Source: JASMHC01 sp964476515
Lineage (GTDB): Bacteria; Pseudomonadota; Alphaproteobacteria; Rhodobacterales; Rhodobacteraceae
Length of the DNA: 8,116 bases
Assembly: GCA_964476515.1 (NCBI GenBank)
Contig: CAYZAY010000104.1
Coordinates: 1-8,116, forward strand
Direction: 5' to 3'
Of the stretch, positions 1 to 6,425 are shown one piece after another (positions within the stretch are counted from its first letter, which is position 1; each line of letters opens with the position of its first letter). The position numbers and the translations under genes were made by a program. The notes below the pieces were generated by a model that was given only the letters and a program-made list of their open reading frames with translations, had not been told where the DNA came from and searched no databases.

Positions 1-23
1 GAAAAAACCAAGCTAATATCAGG

Positions 24-57
24 ACGGGGCGTTAAATTAACGCCCCGTTTTCCTTTT
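24..57 (+). terminator. Strong intrinsic terminator of a gene upstream of the window
   Basis: A perfect 25-nt inverted repeat at 24-48 has arms ACGGGGCGTTAA and TTAACGCCCCGT around a single central A. The folded form would be a GC-rich stem with an AT-rich tip. It is followed directly by a T-rich tail (T48-T51, CC, then T54-T57). A GC stem with a T tract on the + strand is the classic Rho-independent layout, so it probably ends a + strand gene lying before position 1. On the minus strand the hairpin is not directly followed by a T run, so efficient bidirectional use is less likely. Confidence 0.85.
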
Positions 58-60
58 GGA

Positions 61-96
61 CATTTGCACAATCTGTACATGGAAACGGTGCAAATG
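61..96. repeat. 9-bp inverted repeat with an 18-nt spacer
   Basis: Perfect arms CATTTGCAC (61-69) and GTGCAAATG (88-96) flank an 18-nt spacer that contains the small palindrome TGTACA. The element sits between the upstream terminator and the REP-like hairpin. It has no T tract, so it is not a simple terminator. It could be an operator, a structured RNA 3' end or a remnant of a repeat; nothing here decides between these. Confidence 0.5.
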
Positions 97-109
97 CCGA
101 TTATTGATT

Positions 110-131
110 GGCGGGCTGAAGCCCGCCCTAC
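110..131 (-). repeat. REP-like element: GTAG tetranucleotide plus perfect hairpin
   Basis: On the minus strand the sequence is GTAG (131-128) followed immediately by a perfect stem with arms GGCGGGCT (127-120) and AGCCCGCC (117-110) and a 2-nt loop TC. A GTAG-type tetranucleotide directly 5' of a short GC palindrome is the known architecture of REP sequences mobilised by RAYT (TnpA-REP, Y1-type) transposases. Only one copy is present here, and no RAYT gene is in the window. It could equally serve as a transcription barrier or an RNA-stability hairpin. The structure is certain; the REP identity is inferred from pattern. Confidence 0.5.
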
Positions 132-187
132 GGTATTTGTGACCAAAACTGCGGCGCTTGCGCGACGGGCTTTGTCGTTGTTTCGCG

Positions 188-215
188 CTTGGGTCATCCG
201 CTCTACCCCTATCCT
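188..215 (+). promoter_or_regulatory. Candidate serS promoter
   Basis: CTTGGG (188-193) and TATCCT (210-215) are separated by 16 nt. The TATCCT box fits the TATnnT pattern, but the -35 match is poor (CTTG core only). Transcription would start near 222, giving a leader of about 50 nt before the serS ATG at 272. It is the best-placed candidate in the serS leader, but weak on sequence alone. Confidence 0.3.
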
Positions 216-271
216 AAATTCTGGTGCATAACGCCTGCAAACTGAATCGGTGCTAAAGAAGGACCACAAAC

Positions 272-1564
272 ATGCACGACATTCGAGCGATCCGCGAGAA
301 CCCTGAAGCCTTTGATGCCGGTATGGCACGTCGGGGGTTGTCGGGTGTGTCGTCTGAGGTTCTGGCACTGGACGAGGCGCGTCGTGCGGCGATCCTTGCG
401 GCTGAAACGGCCCAATCTGATCAGAAGAAAGCAGCTAAAGAGGTTGGCGCGGCCAAGGGTCGTGGTGACGAGGTTGAATTTGAACGGCTCCGTACGCTTG
501 TTTCGGCCAAAAAGGCCGAAGTTGCAGCGATGCAGGAAGAAGCGAAGGCCAAGGATGATGCCCTGAACGATCTGCTGATGGGTCTGCCTAATCTGATGTA
601 TGCGGATGTCCCTAATGGGAACGACGAAGACGACAACGTTGAAATCCGCACGTTTGGTGAGCCACGCAAGCTGAACTTTGAAGCCAAAGAACATTTTGAA
701 ATTGCAGGCGTTAAGCCCGACATGGACTTCGAGATGGCGGCCAAGCTGTCCGGCTCGCGTTTCATGGTGCTGACCGGAGCTGTGGCGCGTGTTCACCGTG
801 CTTTGGCGCAGTTCATGATCAACACCCATATCGACGAACATGATCTGATCGAGACATGGACGCCCGTTCTGGTGCGTGAAGAGATGATGGTGGGTACTGG
901 GCAACTGCCGAAATTTGGTGAAGACAGCTATCAGACCACCAACGGCTGGTGGCTGGTGCCAACTGCCGAGGTGCCTTTGACCAACTACATCAACGGCGAG
1001 ACATGGGGCGAAGACGCCCTGCCCCGTCGCATGGTCGCGCACACACAATGCTTCCGTTCCGAGGCTGGCAGCGCTGGGCGTGATACCTCGGGCGTGTTGC
1101 GTCAGCACCAGTTTGAAAAGGTCGAGATGGTGTCGATTGTGCATCCGGATAAATCCGAAGATGAACACGCCCGCATGACCCGCTGCGCCGAAGCGATCCT
1201 TGAAAAGCTGGAACTGCCGTACAGGACAGTCGTGCTTTGCACCGGTGATATTGGTTTTGGTGCGCGTCGCACCCATGACATCGAAGTATGGGTGCCCGGT
1301 CAGAAAACCTATCGCGAGATTTCTTCGGTTTCGACCTGTGGGGATTTTCAGGCACGTCGCATGAACGGGCGGTTCAAGCCTGCGGATGGCGGCAAGCCTT
1401 TGTTCGTGCATACGCTGAATGGGTCGGGTCTGGCCGTGGGTCGGGCGTTGATTGCGGTTCTGGAGAACGGTCAGCAGGAAGACGGCTCGGTCGAGTTGCC
1501 TGCGGTTCTGCATCCGTATCTTGGTGGCAAGTCGGTTCTGACAGCTGAGGGCAAGCTGGCCTGA
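272..1564 (+). CDS. serS: Seryl-tRNA synthetase
   Basis: Cytosolic class II aminoacyl-tRNA synthetase that activates serine with ATP and charges tRNA-Ser (and tRNA-Sec where present). The 430-residue product has the usual bacterial length. Residues about 30-105 are rich in Ala, Glu, Lys and Arg, as expected for the N-terminal antiparallel coiled-coil arm that grips the long variable arm of tRNA-Ser. The catalytic domain shows TAEVPLTN (231-238), class II motif 2 beginning FRSEAG (261-266) and continuing through TSGVLRQHQFEKVEM, CTGDIGFGARRTHDIEVW (323-340), the GDFQARRM stretch (357-364) and motif 3 NGSGLAVGRALIAVLE (383-398). The ATG has a clear GAAGGA (258-263) 8 nt upstream. The stop TGA shares its A with the ATG of the next gene, so translation is probably coupled. 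Nothing is missing; an ordinary housekeeping gene. Confidence 0.97.
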   Translation: MHDIRAIRENPEAFDAGMARRGLSGVSSEVLALDEARRAAILAAETAQSDQKKAAKEVGAAKGRGDEVEFERLRTLVSAKKAEVAAMQEEAKAKDDALNDLLMGLPNLMYADVPNGNDEDDNVEIRTFGEPRKLNFEAKEHFEIAGVKPDMDFEMAAKLSGSRFMVLTGAVARVHRALAQFMINTHIDEHDLIETWTPVLVREEMMVGTGQLPKFGEDSYQTTNGWWLVPTAEVPLTNYINGETWGEDALPRRMVAHTQCFRSEAGSAGRDTSGVLRQHQFEKVEMVSIVHPDKSEDEHARMTRCAEAILEKLELPYRTVVLCTGDIGFGARRTHDIEVWVPGQKTYREISSVSTCGDFQARRMNGRFKPADGGKPLFVHTLNGSGLAVGRALIAVLENGQQEDGSVELPAVLHPYLGGKSVLTAEGKLA

Positions 1565-2052
1565 TGGCGGATAAGGTCGCCCCATCTGCCGATACGGCAC
1601 GCGATTACCGCAACGCTTTGGGCACCTTTGCCACGGGCGTGACGGTTATAACTACTGTGGGCGAGATTGGTCACGTCGGGATTACGGTGAACAGCTTTTC
1701 GTCTGTATCGCTTGATCCGGCGCTGGTATTGTGGTCGGTCGCCAAAGGGTCGATGCGCCATGACGCCTATACGGACAAGGGGCCGTTTGTCATTCATGTC
1801 ATGGCACAGGATCAGGACGATATCGCTACGGGTTTTGCGGTGAACGGTCAGGCGTTTGAAGATGCCGACTGGGACGTTAACCCCGAGGGGGTTCGGGTCA
1901 TTCCGGGATGTCTGGCGGCGTTTGAGTGTGAAACTTATGCAGTTTACGATGGGGGCGATCATTCGATCATCGTCGGGCGCGCTTTACGGTTTTCACGCAA
2001 CGAAGGCGACGCGTTGCTGTTCAGTCAGGGAAAATACGGGCGGTTCATCTAA
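1564..2052 (+). CDS. Flavin reductase-like protein (FMN-binding split barrel)
   Basis: A 162-residue protein of the flavin reductase-like family (HpaC/RutF type). Members bind FMN and commonly use NAD(P)H to supply reduced flavin to partner monooxygenases. Characteristic stretches are YRNALGTFATGVTVIT (15-30), GITVNSFSSVSLDPALVLWSVAK (39-61), the central FVIHVMAQDQ (75-84), CLAAFECET (116-124) and GGDHSIIVGRA (130-140). The length fits the single-domain family. Its ATG overlaps the serS stop (TGATG), which implies translational coupling and one transcript. No monooxygenase gene lies nearby, so the physiological partner and substrate cannot be named. It could act as a general flavin or ferric reductase. 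Family assignment is firm, exact role open. Confidence 0.88.
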   Translation: MADKVAPSADTARDYRNALGTFATGVTVITTVGEIGHVGITVNSFSSVSLDPALVLWSVAKGSMRHDAYTDKGPFVIHVMAQDQDDIATGFAVNGQAFEDADWDVNPEGVRVIPGCLAAFECETYAVYDGGDHSIIVGRALRFSRNEGDALLFSQGKYGRFI

Positions 2053-2071
2053 GCGCCCTTCTTAATATCGC

Positions 2072-2089
2072 GGGGCTTAAATTCGCCCC
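2072..2089 (+). other. Small hairpin between the flavin reductase gene and rpe
   Basis: GGGGC (2072-2076) and GCCCC (2085-2089) form a 5-bp stem around the AT-rich loop TTAAATTC. No T tract follows, so termination is unlikely to be efficient. Its core resembles the upstream terminator at 24-48 (GGGGC, then TTAAATT, then GCCCC). It may be a decayed terminator or a weak processing/attenuation hairpin in the 58-nt gap before rpe. Confidence 0.35.
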
Positions 2090-2110
2090 CTAAAACCAAA
2101 AGGCTACTAC

Positions 2111-2788
2111 ATGAGCTTCAATCGTTCGGTAAAAATCGCTCCGTCCATTCTTTCAGCAGATTTCGCTAATTTCGGTCAAGAAATTCAGGCGATTGAAGCG
2201 CAGGGCGCGGATTGGGTGCATATTGATGTGATGGATGGGCATTTTGTGCCGAACCTGACATTTGGTCCGCCCGCTGTTAAAGCCTTCCGCCCGCATGTGA
2301 AGACGGTGATGGATGTTCACCTGATGATCTCGCCCGTGGATGCTTATATCGACGCATATGCTGATGCCGGTGCAGATGTTCTGACGGCGCATATTGAGGC
2401 TGGTCCGCACACACACCGCACGATGCAAGCCATTCGTGGCGCTGGCATGAAGGCCGGTGTTGCGTTGAACCCGGGCACGCCTGCGGAATCGGTTGAGCAT
2501 TTGCTGGACCTGACAGACCTGATTTGTGTGATGACCGTGAACCCCGGTTTTGGTGGGCAGAAGTTTATCGACATGACCGCTAAGGTTCGCAAACTGCGCG
2601 ACATGATTGGCGACCGAGAGGTTCATATCGAGATTGACGGTGGCGTTGATCCGACCACTGCGCCTTTGGTTGTCGGGGCTGGTGCAGACGTGCTTGTTGC
2701 TGGTTCTGCCGTGTTCAAAGGTGGGTCGGTGGACAATCCGCAAGTCTACGGTGACAATATGCAGGCAATCCGGAACTCCTACGCGTAA
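2111..2788 (+). CDS. rpe: Ribulose-phosphate 3-epimerase
   Basis: Interconverts D-ribulose 5-phosphate and D-xylulose 5-phosphate in the non-oxidative pentose phosphate pathway (and in the Calvin cycle where present). It is a cytosolic, metal-dependent TIM barrel. The 225-residue length is typical. Family motifs appear in order: IAPSILSADF (9-18), WVHIDVMDGHFVPNLTFGP (35-53), MDVHLMI (67-73), VMTVNPGFGGQKF (140-152) and EIDGGVD (174-180). The expected metal and catalytic residues are present: His37, Asp39, His70 and Asp176. The ATG is preceded by AAAAGG ending at 2103, with a 7-nt spacer. It lies 58 nt after the flavin reductase gene and 10 nt before the redoxin gene, so it is probably part of one + strand transcription unit. 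No feature suggests a plasmid or Calvin-operon paralogue; no cbb genes are in view. Confidence 0.97.
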   Translation: MSFNRSVKIAPSILSADFANFGQEIQAIEAQGADWVHIDVMDGHFVPNLTFGPPAVKAFRPHVKTVMDVHLMISPVDAYIDAYADAGADVLTAHIEAGPHTHRTMQAIRGAGMKAGVALNPGTPAESVEHLLDLTDLICVMTVNPGFGGQKFIDMTAKVRKLRDMIGDREVHIEIDGGVDPTTAPLVVGAGADVLVAGSAVFKGGSVDNPQVYGDNMQAIRNSYA

Positions 2789-2798
2789 AGAGGCTTCA

Positions 2799-3350
2799 TT
2801 GCCACTAGAGCATACCCCCATTTGTGACTTTGGCTGGCAGGCACCTGAATTCTTGCTGCCTGCGACGGATGGAAAGACCTTTGCGTTGGCGGATATTCAG
2901 GGGCCGAAGGGCAGCCTGATCATGTTTATCTGCAACCATTGTCCTTAGGTCGTTGGCATATTGGATCGCTTGCAGGATGAGATGGCCGCGCTTCAGGCGA
3001 TGGGGATTGGTGTGGCTGCGATTTCGGCCAATGACGCCGCGGCCTATCCGGCGGACAGCTTTGAGAACATGGCAGTCTTGGCGGAACGTCAGGGATTCAG
3101 CTTTCCTTACCTCTACGACGAAAGCCAATCGGTCGCCAAAGCTTATGGCGCGGTGTGTACGCCTGATTTCTTTGCGTTTAATGCCGATGGCGGACTGCAA
3201 TATCGCGGGCGGCTGGATGACGCTGGCAAAGGGGCTAGATCTTTGGTCACCACGCGTGAATTGGTCGACGCTATGCGCGGGGTCGCCGAGACTGGCAAAG
3301 GGCCAGAGCTTCAGACCTCAAGCATGGGCTGTTCCATTAAGTGGAAATAG
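2799..3350 (+). pseudogene. Thioredoxin/AhpC-like redoxin interrupted by one in-frame UAG
   Basis: The reading frame runs 183 codons from TTG at 2799 (AGAGG at 2789-2793, 5-nt spacer) to the stop at 3348-3350. Codon 50 (2946-2948) is TAG. Both halves stay in the same frame. The first has PICDFGWQAPEFLLPATDGK (7-26) and MFICNHCP (42-49) with the redox pair Cys45/Cys48. The second has GIGVAAISANDAAAYPADSFENM, FPYLYDESQSVAKAYGAVCTPDFFAFNADG, QYRGRLDDAG and the C-terminal SMGCSIKWK typical of this thioredoxin-family peroxidase/disulfide protein. From memory, relatives have Tyr after CNHCP; TAC or TAT to TAG is a single change. The truncated product would be 49 residues. A TTG at 2961 could restart a fragment lacking the CxxC. 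It is either a recent nonsense mutation, a sequencing error or, much less likely, a read-through stop. Confidence 0.8.
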
Positions 3351-3368
3351 ACCGCTGAAAAGCGCCAG

Positions 3369-4235
3369 TTAATCAGTGATCGTTACAGAATAGGCAAAGT
3401 CAGCCTGTTCCCCGGGTTGAAGCGTATAAACGCTTGGGCGCTCACCCATCGCATCCGAACATCCATCTATCGCGTCAGCGCCGTGCCACGGTTCGATACA
3501 TAAAAACGGGGCGCCTGGTGCGCTCCAAATTCCCAGATCCGGCAGATTGTGAAACTTGAACTTCAATTTTGGGCCGTCTTGGACCCCAAACGTTAGCCCT
3601 GTGCCAGCCGTTTCAAGAAATATCATCGCGTCTTCTTTGAAGTGGATCTGGTTGGGTACACACAGGCCGTTTTCAAAGGGTGAATTAAGTGGTTGCAAGC
3701 TAAGAGCGCCGTCGCGAATTCTGTACATGGGCGGATCGTCCAGCGCGTCGCGGACAATTGCATACGTGCCCGATGCGTTGGGTAGTGGCCAGTGGAATGC
3801 AGGATGAAAACCGATGTTAAAGGGCATAGACCGGTCGGACAGGTTTTCGACCTTCGCACTTTGTATCAGCGTCGCGCCCTTTAGTGAGAACGATACAACC
3901 AGTTTGAAATCAAACGGCCATATCTTTGCGATTGTATCGTTGCTCGTCAGCTCAAAACTGCAGCTTTGATTTGTCTGTTCGCACAGTGTGAAGACCGAAC
4001 GTCGGGCAAACCCGTGCTTTTGCATCGGGAATGTACCCTCAGGTAGCGTAATCTTGTCATCTGGCGTCCGACCAACGATTGGAAACAAAATGGGTGCGCG
4101 TCCCGTCCAATAGTCAGGATCACCGCTCCACAGATATTCGTTTCCCTGAGCATCGCTAAGGAATGACAGCTCCGCCCCAAGTGGGTTTACTTGGGCAGAA
4201 AGCTTGTCGTTTGAAATGGTCACCCAGTCAGTCAT
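3369..4235 (-). CDS. Aldose 1-epimerase family protein (galactose mutarotase-like, LacX type)
   Basis: A 288-residue beta-sandwich protein of the aldose 1-epimerase superfamily. Members interconvert alpha and beta anomers of sugars or sugar phosphates. Recognisable segments are NPLGAELSFLSDAQGNEYLW (17-36), APILFPIVGR (47-56), MQKHGFARR (71-79), NIGFHPAFHWPLP (140-152) and CIEPWHGADAIDG (246-258). These supply the conserved His residues and the Glu expected near the sugar site. It resembles the LacX/YeaD-like branch rather than classical GalM, so the substrate is not fixed. I chose ATG 4235 (MTDWVT), which has AGG about 5 nt upstream, over an in-frame GTG at 4259. It is convergent with the redoxin gene (18 nt apart, only a 4-bp stem with GAAA loop at 3353-3364 between them, no clear terminator). 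The 92-nt gap to the next gene carries an imperfect hairpin at 4260-4278. Confidence 0.88.
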   Translation of the reverse strand: MTDWVTISNDKLSAQVNPLGAELSFLSDAQGNEYLWSGDPDYWTGRAPILFPIVGRTPDDKITLPEGTFPMQKHGFARRSVFTLCEQTNQSCSFELTSNDTIAKIWPFDFKLVVSFSLKGATLIQSAKVENLSDRSMPFNIGFHPAFHWPLPNASGTYAIVRDALDDPPMYRIRDGALSLQPLNSPFENGLCVPNQIHFKEDAMIFLETAGTGLTFGVQDGPKLKFKFHNLPDLGIWSAPGAPFLCIEPWHGADAIDGCSDAMGERPSVYTLQPGEQADFAYSVTITD

Positions 4236-4327
4236 GTGCACCTGTAATCGATATCCCACGCAGCCGAGTTACGGCAGCTAGGCGGGAATTGTTAAGATCC
4301 CTACCCGTCCAAGATAGCGGATATCGC

Positions 4328-4804
4328 TTACCAGTCGATATAGTCTGTGAAATCCGACAAGGATTCAGTCCATTGCGTGAAGGTCGCGACAAAGTTGCTA
4401 CGCGACATGCCATCAACAGACGCAACATAGTGCTGCAAAACCGGATCGCCTTCTTCATCTGTGTAGGACATGCCCATAAGCCTTTCCCCGTTCCACGAAT
4501 TTATCGAATAGTTTTCGATCCCGTTAAGAAGGTCGAAGATAACCACGAAATGCAAATCCGAACAGTCGGCGTTTGCTTCGCAATTGTAGAAGTTGATCAC
4601 AAAGTTAACGCCCGCAGCTGCACTGTGGATCATTGGATCGCCATAGCTGTCGGTTGTTAGTTCGGCTTTGTAGCCCATCTCCTGAATAGCTTCGACGATG
4701 CTTTCCGGATAGGCCGCGGATACCGAAGTTGCGGCCATGCCAGCCTGTGCCAGAAACGCGGTGCTAATTGCTGCCGTCACTAGGGTTGGAAGTTTTTTGC
4801 GCAT
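4328..4804 (-). CDS. YbjN domain-containing exported protein
   Basis: A 158-residue protein with an N-terminal Sec signal: MRKK, then a hydrophobic core through about residue 22, with probable cleavage at GMA-ATS (23/24) or VSA-AYP (30/31). The mature part looks like a YbjN-type domain: SIVEAIQEMGYKAELTTDSYGDPMI (35-59), VNFVINFYNCEANADCSDLHFVVIFD (66-91), the two Cys at 75 and 81, and the tail FVATFTQWTESLSDFTDYI. The two close cysteines in an exported protein could form a disulfide. YbjN proteins are poorly understood; sensory or chaperone-fold roles have been proposed. The start at 4804 is supported by AGAGGA (4817-4812) with a 7-nt spacer; the frame is open upstream to 4924, but that part looks non-coding. 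It may be co-transcribed with the epimerase gene downstream, though no functional link is evident. Confidence 0.78.
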   Translation of the reverse strand: MRKKLPTLVTAAISTAFLAQAGMAATSVSAAYPESIVEAIQEMGYKAELTTDSYGDPMIHSAAAGVNFVINFYNCEANADCSDLHFVVIFDLLNGIENYSINSWNGERLMGMSYTDEEGDPVLQHYVASVDGMSRSNFVATFTQWTESLSDFTDYIDW

Positions 4805-4907
4805 GCCGTTTTCCTCTTTACCAGTTACCCGCACATATTCGCAGATTTTCCGACCAAATGCCATGCAGCAGATCAAATACCGGTCGAGCTTTCGCATTCG
4901 ACTACGA

Positions 4908-4935
4908 TGGACATCATCGCCCAACCAACTATAAA
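4908..4935 (+). promoter_or_regulatory. Sigma70-type promoter of the ThiE-like gene
   Basis: TGGACA (4908-4913) and TATAAA (4930-4935) are spaced by 16 nt, and each matches the sigma70 consensus at 5 of 6 positions. Predicted transcription start is near 4942, leaving a leader of about 30 nt containing GGAGGG (4958-4963) 7 nt before the ATG at 4971. It lies in the 166-nt divergent gap between the YbjN-like and ThiE-like genes. I see no thiamine-riboswitch-sized leader here. Confidence 0.5.
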
Positions 4936-4970
4936 GCGCCCAATTGTTATGACATCCGGAGGGTTCCGCT

Positions 4971-5600
4971 ATGGCCGAAACCGAGCAGCCACAGATTTAC
5001 CTGATCACGCCCTCTGAATTCGAGCTTTCAGTGTTTTCTAATCAATTGGCTAAGGTGCTGGATACGGTCGAGATCGCCTGTTTGCGTCTGGCGATATCAT
5101 CGCGGGATGAAGACCGAATCTTGCGGACCGCTGATGCGATGCGGGAACTGACCCATGCACGCGATGTTGCGATGGTGATTGATAGCCATATCATGATGGT
5201 CGAACGGCTTGGGCTTGATGGCGTTCACCTGACGGATGGTGCGCGATCGATCCGCAAGGCGCACGACGAATTGGGCGCTGATGCTATTGTCGGGGCCTAT
5301 TGTGAGCAATCGCGGCATGAGGGCATGAATGCGGGCGAATCCGGTGCGGATTACGTGTGTTTCGGCCCTGTGGGCGCGTCGTCTCTTGGCGATGGGGAAC
5401 GCGCAGAGCCAGAGCTGTTTCAGTGGTGGTCCGAAATGATCGAAGTTCCGGTCGTTGCCGAAGGTTACTTGTCGGACAGTGATCTAAAAACGCTTGCACC
5501 CATTACCGACTTTTTCGGTATCGGTGATGAAATCTGGGATTGCGATGACCCCGCCGCGCGTTTGGTTGAAATCCAGTCTCAGATCGCCTCAGGGCTTTAG
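4971..5600 (+). CDS. Thiamine-phosphate synthase/TenI-fold protein, atypical
   Basis: A 209-residue TIM-barrel protein of the ThiE/TenI superfamily; canonical ThiE joins HMP-pyrophosphate and thiazole phosphate to make thiamine phosphate. Family-like segments are IYLITP (9-14), VAMVIDSHIMMVERLGLDGVHLTDG (66-90), GADAIVGAYCEQSRHEGMNAGESGADYVCFGPVG (102-135) and VPVVAEGYL (159-167). Differences from canonical ThiE, as I recall it: GVHLGQ is GVHLTD, the STH-like segment is replaced by SRH, the T-x-TK pyrophosphate-binding segment after GP is absent (GASSLGDGER instead), and the late glycine-rich GGI segment is not evident. It may therefore be a paralogue with another substrate or no ThiE activity. 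GGAGGG supports the ATG. No other thi gene is nearby. Its last 12 nt overlap the 3' end of olsA on the other strand. Confidence 0.8.
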   Translation: MAETEQPQIYLITPSEFELSVFSNQLAKVLDTVEIACLRLAISSRDEDRILRTADAMRELTHARDVAMVIDSHIMMVERLGLDGVHLTDGARSIRKAHDELGADAIVGAYCEQSRHEGMNAGESGADYVCFGPVGASSLGDGERAEPELFQWWSEMIEVPVVAEGYLSDSDLKTLAPITDFFGIGDEIWDCDDPAARLVEIQSQIASGL

Positions 5601-6425
5601 GGCGACGTAACGGTCGTAGCCGTTTCGCACTTGGGTCTCTAGTTCCAGCGCCAGCTTTTTGCGGTCGGTGTGATCGCTCATGCAAATCGCAGGATGGCAA
5701 ACCAGATCAACCGAGCCCGTTCGACGTGCACCCAAAACCTGCAATATGTGGCTGCCAAAGTTCATATCGCCCCACCATCCATAAAACCTAGGGTCTGCGC
5801 CTTTGGGGGCATGGTAGACCACTGAAACCGGTTGAATATGGGCGTTTTCGCGGATACCGTCCGTTAGGAACGGCGCAAAAAGCGTTGTTTTAAAGGTTAA
5901 TACGCGCTGATTGTCGGTCGAGGTGCCTTCTGGAAAAAACAGCAGACGATGGCCAAAAGAAAGTCGCGTTTTAAAGACTTCGGTCTGTTGTTTGGCTTCG
6001 CGTCTGTCGCGTTTGATAAAGACAGTTCCGGTGGCGCGGGCAAGCCAGCCTATGCCTGCCCAGCCTTTCACTTCGGATTTTGCGACAAAATAAATGCGCT
6101 TGCGGGCATTAAGGACAAAGATGTCGAGCCAGCTGGAATGGTTCGCAACCACGGCGCCTGAGTGTTCCATGATTTCACCATGCAGGCGCAGTTTGATGCC
6201 AAGGATCGCAACCCCAAAGCGGCAAACATATTGCGTGATTTTAGGCGATATGGGGCGGCGCTGCCCAGCGAAGGGTCGCTCAAGAAGACGGATAAATCCG
6301 TGAACAAGAAGCCCCAGTGCCAGCACCAGAATAAGCGGCACTCCGCGAAGGATAACGAGAACCCATCCAACCAAGGTCGGGCGTTCTGGTTCAAGTTCGG
6401 CTTCGTCGGTCCAAGTTACCGTCAT
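5589..6425 (-). CDS. olsA: Lyso-ornithine lipid O-acyltransferase (PlsC family)
   Basis: A membrane-associated 1-acyl-glycerol-3-phosphate acyltransferase-like enzyme. Beside OlsB, its expected role is to add the second acyl chain to lyso-ornithine lipid, giving ornithine lipid; some homologues also act on lysophosphatidic acid. The 278-residue protein has a hydrophobic N-terminal segment (about 18-48), the catalytic HX4D motif in NHSSWLD (His96, Asp101), the GTVFIKRDRR block (133-142) and FPEGTS (164-169). The start at 6425 overlaps the OlsB stop as ATGA (6425-6422), a textbook translational-coupling arrangement. A longer in-frame option to 6494 is rejected because it would overlap olsB by about 70 nt and does not look like the family N-terminus. 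The upstream ribosome site is only a G-rich run, consistent with coupling. Convergent with the ThiE-like gene, with a 12-bp overlap and no room for a separate terminator. Confidence 0.9.
   Translation of the reverse strand: MTVTWTDEAELEPERPTLVGWVLVILRGVPLILVLALGLLVHGFIRLLERPFAGQRRPISPKITQYVCRFGVAILGIKLRLHGEIMEHSGAVVANHSSWLDIFVLNARKRIYFVAKSEVKGWAGIGWLARATGTVFIKRDRREAKQQTEVFKTRLSFGHRLLFFPEGTSTDNQRVLTFKTTLFAPFLTDGIRENAHIQPVSVVYHAPKGADPRFYGWWGDMNFGSHILQVLGARRTGSVDLVCHPAICMSDHTDRKKLALELETQVRNGYDRYVALKP

Noticed and set aside
209..1600. 463-codon open reading frame on the minus strand opposite serS
   Set aside because: It mirrors serS over its full length. The product is rich in His, Arg, Thr and Asn with no recognisable domain, as expected for an antisense shadow of a codon-biased gene.
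2153..2821. 222-codon minus-strand open frame opposite rpe
   Set aside because: Antisense shadow of rpe; the composition is His/Asn/Arg-rich and there is no family motif.
2946..2948. UAG as a pyrrolysine or recoded codon
   Set aside because: No pyl genes or recoding structure are visible, the lineage does not normally use pyrrolysine, and the expected residue is Tyr.
2961..3350. Downstream half of the redoxin as an independent gene starting at TTG 2961
   Set aside because: It lacks the CxxC active site, has only a distant weak AGG upstream, and continues the upstream frame exactly, so it is better read as the second half of one interrupted gene.
3332..3364. Possible bidirectional terminator between the redoxin and epimerase genes
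   Set aside because: Only a 5-bp stem inside the redoxin C-terminal codons and a 4-bp GAAA-loop stem are present, with no T tract on either side.
4163..4660. 165-codon + strand open frame spanning the epimerase and YbjN-like genes
   Set aside because: It covers parts of two genes better supported on the other strand and has no recognisable motif or ribosome site.
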